From positions 1-11,211 of the forward strand of contig CAJWTA010000030.1 in the NCBI GenBank assembly GCA_913046805.1: a stretch of DNA of 11,211 nucleotides, written 5' to 3'. The position numbers and the translations under genes were made by a program. Below are positions 6,263 to 11,211 of the stretch, piece by piece. Within the stretch, counting starts at the first letter, position 1, and the number at the start of each line of letters is the position of its first letter. The DNA comes from an uncultured Fidelibacterota bacterium (lineage in GTDB: Bacteria; Marinisomatota; Marinisomatia; Marinisomatales; TCS55). A model generated the notes under the pieces. That model worked only from the letters and a program-made list of their open reading frames with translations. It was not told where the DNA came from and searched no databases.

Positions 6263-6268
6263 CTCCTT
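6263..6268 (-). promoter_or_regulatory. ribosome binding site of the 48-aa gene
   Basis: AAGGAG on the minus strand, seven bases upstream of the ATG at 6255. It is a near-full match to the anti-Shine-Dalgarno sequence, unlike most starts in this window, and is the main reason to accept this very short gene. Confidence 0.75.
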
Positions 6269-6300
6269 TTTCAGCAAATAGAATATTCTTAAGTTAAAAT

Positions 6301-6534
6301 ATGAAAGCATCAAATTTAAACATATATCAACGTCTAAGAGATTTTAATGTACCCGCTGCGGTTCTAGATGAAATTTTTTCAAACAAGGAAGATCTAGAAA
6401 CATTAATTAAATCCTGGAATGAATTAAAAGAGCAAAAATTAAAAGACGATCAAATAGCCCAAGCAGTATCTAAAATCATACTAAAAGAACTTGGAGATGA
6501 TTTTCTTCATTCTTTAGAAAATTCATCAATATAA
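6301..6534 (+). CDS. 77-aa soluble helical protein
   Basis: A 77-aa protein, family not recognised. It has no signal peptide or membrane segment. It is rich in Leu, Lys, Glu and Asn and should be nearly all helical: about 7-13, 18-26, 30-46 (a segment ending NELKEQ) and 50-72. The pattern of short helices with a DDQIAQAVSKIILKELG segment suggests a small helical bundle, possibly an adaptor. There is no ribosome binding site, but the start ATG is well placed 45 bp from the divergent 48-aa gene, with a 10-bp palindrome AGAATATTCT at 6280-6289 between them. Its last 28 bases overlap, tail to tail, the end of the opposing small exported protein gene, so one of the two stops reads through the other's coding end. 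Confidence 0.65.
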   Translation: MKASNLNIYQRLRDFNVPAAVLDEIFSNKEDLETLIKSWNELKEQKLKDDQIAQAVSKIILKELGDDFLHSLENSSI

Positions 6535-6875
6535 AAATAATGATATCGTATATTGCTTTTTTTGGGATTAGAAATATTTGGATTATATTTATTTCTAAGT
6601 AATTGACCAACGGCATTTTTTACATTTTGAGAATATATAGCAAGATTTTCATCTTTGGAGTTTTGCTCTGATGCGATCAGATACTTTGTGCTTTCAAAGT
6701 GCACTTTTTTAAAATCACCTGTCTTTGGTTCATCTAAATAATATCCAACCTGAGCTTCTACTTCTCTCTGAATTCTTAACACATACTTATAGTCATTTGA
6801 AGGTTCAACTGGTTGTGAAAGAATAGGGCTAAATAAAACAACCGCAGTGAGCATAAAAACACAATTAAGATTCAC
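6507..6875 (-). CDS. small exported protein, third gene of barrel operon
   Basis: A 122-aa protein from a GTG start at 6875. The frame is open upstream to 6926, but the GTG overlaps the upstream gene's TGA (GTGA) and gives a proper signal peptide: NLNC then a hydrophobic run to about 21 (SPILSQ). The mature part is polar and charged, with YVLRIQREVEAQVGYYL (about 31-47) and a tyrosine-rich C-terminus (RYHYFYIDEF). No transmembrane segment, cysteine pair or catalytic motif is evident in it. It should be periplasmic. The coupling to the 129-aa exported protein and the upstream barrel implies the three are made together. I do not recognise the family. Its tail overlaps the convergent 77-aa gene by 28 bp. 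Confidence 0.65.
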   Translation of the reverse strand: MNLNCVFMLTAVVLFSPILSQPVEPSNDYKYVLRIQREVEAQVGYYLDEPKTGDFKKVHFESTKYLIASEQNSKDENLAIYSQNVKNAVGQLLRNKYNPNISNPKKSNIRYHYFYIDEFSKE

Positions 6876-7261
6876 AGCTTCTGTCCATTGGTTAATGTTA
6901 AATACAGCAATAAGGAAGCGGTGCAATAGGCAATACTCGAAGCTTTACCGGTAAATTTATTTGATATTTCAGAGTCCTCTTTAAGTTGTTTTTTATCAAT
7001 TTGCCCGTGAACCACTTTGGATTGATTTCTATATTTGCATCTTCGAGTATCAATATAATATTTTATTTTTTCAAAGCTCGATAAGGACTCTAATCCTTCA
7101 CTCATTGCTTTTTCAATCTCAGGAGTCTCGCAGGTACCCACCCATTCTACATACTCTTTCGAGTCGACATCAATTTGATCAATTTGTGCAAGGATAATAT
7201 TAGAAGAGAATAAGAAAACACATAGGGTTGCGAGTTTAATAATATGCCCAATTCCATGCAT
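6872..7261 (-). CDS. small exported protein, second gene of barrel operon
   Basis: A 129-aa protein. The signal peptide is about 1-25 (hydrophobic run ending NIILAQ). The mature region includes VGTCETPEIEKAMSEG (C43) and YIDTRRCKYRNQ (C75), which could form a disulfide, then a lysine/glutamate-rich segment. A hydrophobic segment lies close to the C-terminus (about 106-124, SSIAYCTASLLLYLTLT), so it may be anchored in a membrane. The start ATG is one base after the stop of the barrel gene (TAA-T-ATG), and its own stop overlaps the next gene's GTG. Both junctions point to coupled translation. The family is not recognised. An alternative for the C-terminal hydrophobic part is a frameshift, but the overlap with the next gene's signal peptide is clean and argues against it. 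Confidence 0.68.
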   Translation of the reverse strand: MHGIGHIIKLATLCVFLFSSNIILAQIDQIDVDSKEYVEWVGTCETPEIEKAMSEGLESLSSFEKIKYYIDTRRCKYRNQSKVVHGQIDKKQLKEDSEISNKFTGKASSIAYCTASLLLYLTLTNGQKL

Positions 7262-7262
7262 A

Positions 7263-7928
7263 TTATAAACCTAGAACAAGGTTTATTTGAAAAACAGGAA
7301 GTCTGCCGATTTTCATAGGGGGTCCATTTACTTTTTTACCTTCCAATGTCCAATTTTTATCGCTGTAACTTGACATATAATAACCAAGACTCGCTTCTGC
7401 TGATAGTAGTCTAGAAAAATAGTATCGATAACCAACGTGACTAGAAAAACCTATCCAACTTTTTGTCATACTGCTTCCAGTTTTTAGACTTACGCTTCCA
7501 TTTCCGTATGCTGATAAAAAAGAATCCCAGTCGCTTGTTGGAGCTGTAGCGGTAATGGTTACCGAGCCTTTGTTTAACATGGGTGCTAATGAAAAGTTAA
7601 ACTCCATTTTTTCTTTCATTAAATAAAAAGTTTCAAAACTAAAAGAGCGATACGATATATTTCTTATATAATTAGAGGTGCCTATCTCACCAAAATGCAA
7701 CGAATGTGACTGGATATAGCCAATTCTAACATTTGGATAAATTTGATATCTCATACCCCAGTTTAATAGTAAATTTTTACCAATAAAACCTATCTTTGGT
7801 ATAGGGTCACTTGTTTCAATTTTTGGATTATAGTAACCTGTGCCAAGGACAACGTTAATTTTTGGTTGCGAAAAAACGATAGCTGTTAAAGCATAAAGAA
7901 TAAAGAATAATTTGACTTTAGAAAACAT
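7263..7928 (-). CDS. predicted outer-membrane beta-barrel protein
   Basis: A 221-aa protein from the ATG at 7928. The N-terminal signal peptide (MFSKVKLFFILYALTAIVFS then Q) is followed by alternating aromatic and hydrophobic strands with Gly/Tyr-rich turns: VVLGTGYYNP, LLLNWGMRYQIYPNVRIGYI, RSFSFETFYLM, FSSHVGYRYYF, AEASLGYYMSS and the C-terminal FQINLVLGL. This is the usual look of an eight-strand-size outer-membrane barrel, such as the OmpA-like or beta-barrel-13 groups of Bacteroidota. The family is inferred from this pattern only. The frame is open to ATGs at 7937 and 7973; 7928 is chosen because it puts the signal peptide at the very N-terminus and leaves 43 bp for divergent promoters. 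It heads a three-gene coupled unit with two small exported proteins that might be partners. Confidence 0.8.
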   Translation of the reverse strand: MFSKVKLFFILYALTAIVFSQPKINVVLGTGYYNPKIETSDPIPKIGFIGKNLLLNWGMRYQIYPNVRIGYIQSHSLHFGEIGTSNYIRNISYRSFSFETFYLMKEKMEFNFSLAPMLNKGSVTITATAPTSDWDSFLSAYGNGSVSLKTGSSMTKSWIGFSSHVGYRYYFSRLLSAEASLGYYMSSYSDKNWTLEGKKVNGPPMKIGRLPVFQINLVLGL

Positions 7929-7971
7929 TATAAACATTGGTATAAAATTACAAAATTTTTTAACCATTGCC

Positions 7972-9306
7972 ATGGATTCAAAAAAATCTAAGCACCGAGC
8001 TTTTTTGATTCTTTTTGTTTTTACCTTTTCCTATTCGCAAGAATTAGATACTGAAAATGTTGAACCCGATACAAGCTTATCGCTTAGCGCTGACTCATTG
8101 GCCAATCAACCTATCGATTCTCTTTTGTTAGATAAATATACGATTTATGGAATCGCAGCCTATGGTAATGGACTACTCGTTCCCGATGCAGAAGTGACTC
8201 TACTTGATACCCTTGAAAAAACACTTGAAAAAACCAGGACCACCACTAAGCTATTTCGAAGATTTTTTGGAGGTAGATTCAAATTCGAAGATGTACTGCC
8301 TGGGCATTATATAATTTCTGTTGATCTAGGAACTCGGGTTGGTATTAAAAAGCGTATTCATCTTAAAGATAAAGATCTTGAATTAGGTGTGATTAAAAAT
8401 GAAGTGGAGTTCCCAAAATACGTGATCGATGACTACACAGACTCTACCCGTATCTATTTTAAAAGATTGAACACCGATCCTGTAGAACCTGATTCTATTA
8501 ATGTTCGACATATAATTGTTGACCTAAAAGGAAGCGCAAATACGGTATACATAGATTCGATGCTCAGAGACAGTCTCTACTATACACTTTCAGGGGAACT
8601 TACAAGAGACTCTATACCAATGGAAGAAGCATACATCGTCTACAATGATTATGGGTATATTTTTCATCAAAGTAGATCATTTAGGGATAGGGTCAATGAA
8701 GTTCAAAGAAGAGACGGATTCATCGTCTTCCACAGTGGAGATACGCTAAATTTTGATAATATTTTCTTTGAGCCCTCTTTAAAAACACCTGACGTAGCAA
8801 CATTTCATTACGATGACTCTACAGGACTTCCAAGATTTCACTCTTTCTATGATATTTATAAAGTGTATACAGGGCCCTCATACATAGAACGGTCAATACG
8901 AAGAGGTTTTTATACAGGATTAGCCTTACATGGCACAGCGCTGGGAGTAAGTATAATTAGAAAAAAATCCTTCAAACCTTCATTACGTTTCATGCCAAAT
9001 TTTTCAAAACCCGAACAAAAACCAAGCAATTACTATTCTATGATTACCTCGTTTTCTTTTTTAACGCTAGCATGGGTGGGCTATGATTGGTACACAGATA
9101 GACGGTCAAATTATTTTACCCCAAAAGATGAGCTAACACCATTCCCAAATAATATGTTCGTGTTTTCATCCAAAGAGTGGGCTAAAAAACAAATAATACC
9201 ATTATTCGATCCCATAGTCAAAAGCAGGACGTATAAACTATGGCAAATTAGAAAGAAGGAAAAAGCCAAGAATAAAAGATCTAAAAGAAAGTCAGTATTC
9301 GATTAA
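7972..9306 (+). CDS. exported protein with carboxypeptidase-regulatory/CnaB-like N-terminal domain
   Basis: A 444-aa protein from the ATG at 7972. The frame is open to 7912, but the longer form would bury the signal peptide MDSKKSKHRAFLILFVFTFS behind 20 residues. A Ser/Asp/Leu-rich linker (24-52) precedes a beta-sandwich regulatory-like domain (about 55-135: IYGIAAYGNGLLVPDAEVTL, FKFEDVLPGHYIISVDL). An extended beta region (about 150-300) follows. Two hydrophobic segments, about 312-329 and 354-372 (ITSFSFLTLAWVGYDWY), suggest membrane insertion. The C-terminus is strongly basic (about 427-441). A short LEKT-LEKT duplication lies at 81-88. No catalytic motif is seen. The regulatory domain is usually an accessory fold, so the role is unknown; an envelope location is inferred. 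It is divergent from the barrel operon, and its last four bases overlap the convergent lipoprotein gene. Confidence 0.82.
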   Translation: MDSKKSKHRAFLILFVFTFSYSQELDTENVEPDTSLSLSADSLANQPIDSLLLDKYTIYGIAAYGNGLLVPDAEVTLLDTLEKTLEKTRTTTKLFRRFFGGRFKFEDVLPGHYIISVDLGTRVGIKKRIHLKDKDLELGVIKNEVEFPKYVIDDYTDSTRIYFKRLNTDPVEPDSINVRHIIVDLKGSANTVYIDSMLRDSLYYTLSGELTRDSIPMEEAYIVYNDYGYIFHQSRSFRDRVNEVQRRDGFIVFHSGDTLNFDNIFFEPSLKTPDVATFHYDDSTGLPRFHSFYDIYKVYTGPSYIERSIRRGFYTGLALHGTALGVSIIRKKSFKPSLRFMPNFSKPEQKPSNYYSMITSFSFLTLAWVGYDWYTDRRSNYFTPKDELTPFPNNMFVFSSKEWAKKQIIPLFDPIVKSRTYKLWQIRKKEKAKNKRSKRKSVFD

Positions 9307-10574
9307 AGCTGGCCCGCTAAAGCCTGTATTGCGCTTAGCAGATCTTCTGGTGCGCTTGAGTGCGGCGCATTTAAAGGATCAAGAATATCTAGCTGATCAG
9401 CTGCATTGCTGAAGTCAGAAAGATTGAAATATGCTTGAATTAGTGCATATCTTACATCTTTATAATTAATCTTCGCATTGTAGCTAAATTCATAGATAGG
9501 AGAATTATCTAATAAATTCACAGCCGTGCTCACTACATTCGATGAAAAGCTATTTTCGCCTTGAGACCTAACCATTACACCGCTAATTGACAACCCAGCC
9601 CAACCATCATTTCTTGACTTTGGGGAGAGCTTAACAGAGTTTGGTTTTAGGGCATTAAAATCAACATAAGCTGTAGTGGCAAAATCGGAAGTTTCTTGGG
9701 CAAATAAGGTAGCCCATGCCCTGCCAAGCTTTGCTTCATTTGAGATAGAATCGTATATAGAACTCACAAATGATGCTACAATAGCCTCTTGAAATTTTTT
9801 CCTACTATTCGCATAATCTTTACTGGTAAAAAGCGCCCATCCTTCATTTGCTAAAGCGATTATGTCCGATGAGATATCTTTAACTCCTCTAAGTTGAACT
9901 TTTGCTGGATTGGCTCTAATGGAGCTATTGTGGCTGACCTCCATAACTTTTGACGAAGTATTTTGAGTTGGTGAATAGCGTACCGTAATAGTTTTGCTTG
10001 TATTGGGTGATAGCGTAAAGCTTGTCTGGCTACCAATAATGAAATCGCTAAGAGGTAAATCCAAGGACAGCTCTAGATCAAATCCCGATGATTCACTATT
10101 TTTAAATACTAGATCAAGATCTTTTGTGTTGCCAGCAACCACTAATCCAAAATTAAGACTGGTAGGTTCTATGGAAAACGATACGGGATTACCTCCGATA
10201 CCAGATAGATAAAATTCATTGAACGTTTTATCGTTTTTAACAACTAGCTTTCCAGAATATTCTTCTGAGGTACTAGGTATAAAAGTTAGATAAATCTCCT
10301 TTGATTCATTCTTTTGAAGTACCAATACACCGCTAAAATCCATAGTAAAATTTGGAGAATCAAGGATTTCAATGTTTCCTGTAAATGGACCCGATGATTG
10401 ATCGGTATTCAGAATTCTAATTTTTTGGGAGGCACTTTTATTGACCTCAACTCTGCCAAAATCATGCTCTGATGCTGGACTAAATTCTAAGACATACTTT
10501 TCTTCGTCTTTGTCCTCACACGAGGACAATATTAGCGCACCGACAACAAACAATTTGACCGTATGGCGAATCAT
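9303..10574 (-). CDS. lipoprotein with two ASH/Hydin-type Ig domains and a TPR-like helical region
   Basis: A 423-aa predicted lipoprotein: hydrophobic N-terminus, lipobox LSSC with C19, then an acidic run (EDKDEE). Two beta-sandwich domains of the ASPM-SPD-2-Hydin (choice-of-anchor D) type follow. The first is at about 28-127 (starting LEFSPASEHDFGRVEV, with the IRILNTD and IYLTFIPS signatures), the second at about 131-231 (FSIEPTSLNFGLVVAGN, ITVRYSPT). Residues about 237-423 are helical and TPR-like: NEGWALFTSKDYANSRKKF, a DGWAGLSISG turn and YALIQAYFNLSDFSNAADQL. This matches a lipoprotein pattern I associate with Marinimicrobia and related FCB bacteria, in which the repeat region follows GW..F..G.Y..A...F. 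The role is probably binding other envelope proteins. The ATG overlaps the upstream surface protein's TGA (ATGA), so the two are translationally coupled and possibly partners. Confidence 0.87.
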   Translation of the reverse strand: MIRHTVKLFVVGALILSSCEDKDEEKYVLEFSPASEHDFGRVEVNKSASQKIRILNTDQSSGPFTGNIEILDSPNFTMDFSGVLVLQKNESKEIYLTFIPSTSEEYSGKLVVKNDKTFNEFYLSGIGGNPVSFSIEPTSLNFGLVVAGNTKDLDLVFKNSESSGFDLELSLDLPLSDFIIGSQTSFTLSPNTSKTITVRYSPTQNTSSKVMEVSHNSSIRANPAKVQLRGVKDISSDIIALANEGWALFTSKDYANSRKKFQEAIVASFVSSIYDSISNEAKLGRAWATLFAQETSDFATTAYVDFNALKPNSVKLSPKSRNDGWAGLSISGVMVRSQGENSFSSNVVSTAVNLLDNSPIYEFSYNAKINYKDVRYALIQAYFNLSDFSNAADQLDILDPLNAPHSSAPEDLLSAIQALAGQL

Positions 10575-11211
10575 CTAGAAATAACCATTTTTTTGGTTTT
10601 TGTGAACGAATTTGATCGCAATTGATATAGATATACACCGCTACTGACAGGATTTCCTAGAATATCGTTACCATTCCATAATACGTTATATCTTCCTGGA
10701 GTTTTAAATTCATTAACTAGAGTTGCAATGCTTCTTCCAAGAATATCGTACACAATCAATGATACCTCTCCAGCCTCAGAAAGATCGTAACTAATGCGAG
10801 TCTCTGGGTTGAACGGATTGGGGTAGTTTTGCGACAAAGAATATTCAGTTGGAATAAGTTGCTCTTGAGTGGTAGACAAATAAGAACCAGTTCCTTTATC
10901 TATTAAAGCAAAATGACCTAAAAAATTTGTATTTGCATACGCGGTGAGTTTATCAACGGATTGGTATGTCGTAAGTTCTTCCCATAGCTCCCCATTCCAA
11001 TAGCCAATCGATACCTCCTCAGGGCCAATATTTCTAAGGTCAAAAGAAATCTGCGCTGGTCTATTGAGCTTGCTATTCATAGGTGAAACCGAATAAATAT
11101 CGGATCTGGTGTTATTTAGATCTATGGTATTATCATTTGTAATAATATTTTTACCTACCACAACGTACGCATCGCTATCGAGTGAGTTTGTCGGAAGATT
11201 GATGCTGTAAA
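10571..11211 (-). CDS. secreted surface protein with T9SS/FlgD-Ig-like C-terminal sorting domain (5' end outside window)
   Basis: The C-terminal 212 residues of a larger protein. The frame stays open to the right edge, so the gene starts beyond the window; the GTG at 11161 is an internal codon. The first visible part (about 1-130) is beta-rich with FDLRNIGPEEVSIGYWNGELWEEL, possibly the last Ig-like or autotransporter-type module. It is followed by SLSQNYPNPFNPETRISYDL and a FlgD-Ig/Por-secretion-like domain ending DILGNPVSSGVYLYQL then KKMVISR. The family's C-terminal domain directs export by the type IX system or an equivalent, and the cargo is attached to or released from the surface. The gene's last codons overlap the start of the ASH-domain lipoprotein (ATGA). 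The enzymatic or adhesive part, if any, is upstream and not visible. Confidence 0.88.
   Translation of the reverse strand, partial: YSINLPTNSLDSDAYVVVGKNIITNDNTIDLNNTRSDIYSVSPMNSKLNRPAQISFDLRNIGPEEVSIGYWNGELWEELTTYQSVDKLTAYANTNFLGHFALIDKGTGSYLSTTQEQLIPTEYSLSQNYPNPFNPETRISYDLSEAGEVSLIVYDILGRSIATLVNEFKTPGRYNVLWNGNDILGNPVSSGVYLYQLRSNSFTKTKKMVISR

Noticed and set aside
6872..6926. Frameshift joining the 129-aa and downstream exported proteins into one gene
   Set aside because: A GTGA stop/start overlap and a separate signal peptide in the second frame are better explained by two coupled genes.
9994..10212. Plus-strand 72-codon frame within the ASH-domain lipoprotein gene
   Set aside because: It is antisense to well-defined Ig-like domains and has no features of its own.
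1..11211. CRISPR array, insertion sequence, prophage, toxin-antitoxin or defence genes
   Set aside because: No direct-repeat array, transposase motifs, terminal inverted repeats or nuclease/integrase signatures were seen on either strand.

Overview
The window is AT-rich, gene-dense bacterial DNA. Its protein style is that of the Fibrobacterota-Chlorobiota-Bacteroidota (FCB) group. The best taxonomic clue is the C-terminus of the gene cut by the right edge: a QNYPNPFNPET motif followed by a FlgD-Ig/type IX secretion (T9SS)-like sorting domain. That motif is common in Marinimicrobia (SAR406), Ignavibacteria, Calditrichota and relatives. The carboxypeptidase-regulatory-domain proteins, acid-rich lipoprotein N-termini, weak Shine-Dalgarno sites and overlapping genes fit a streamlined, probably marine, member such as Marinimicrobia. 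This placement is inference; no rRNA or marker gene is present.

Layout. (1) Positions 29-3911, minus strand: an exported M1-family metallo-aminopeptidase with C-terminal HEAT-like repeats, then an overlapping carboxypeptidase-regulatory-domain protein with an unusual start, then a small lipoprotein. (2) Positions 4034-5396: a run of small proteins, namely three membrane proteins (129, 56 and 60 aa), a DUF983 zinc-ribbon membrane protein on the opposite strand, and a 58-aa coiled-coil protein coupled to the 60-aa one. The 56- and 58-aa genes fall below common ORF cut-offs. (3) Positions 5414-6255, minus strand: a lipoprotein, tRNA-Leu(UAA), tRNA-Cys(GCA), and a 48-aa membrane/coiled-coil protein with a strong ribosome binding site. 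(4) Positions 6301-7928: a 77-aa helical protein converging on a coupled three-gene set (a predicted outer-membrane beta-barrel and two small exported proteins). (5) Positions 7972-9306, plus strand: an exported regulatory-fold protein of unknown role. (6) Positions 9303-11211, minus strand: a large secreted protein (5' end outside the window) coupled by an ATGA overlap to a lipoprotein carrying two ASH/Hydin-type Ig domains and a TPR-like helical region.

Most protein genes here act at the cell envelope: three lipoproteins, four or five signal-peptide proteins, a barrel and a sorted surface protein. The window reads as envelope and surface biology with a housekeeping tRNA pair embedded. I see no mobile element, CRISPR array, phage gene, toxin-antitoxin pair or recognisable defence system. 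The best candidates for something undescribed are the coupled barrel operon, the surface protein-lipoprotein pair and the cluster of very small membrane proteins.
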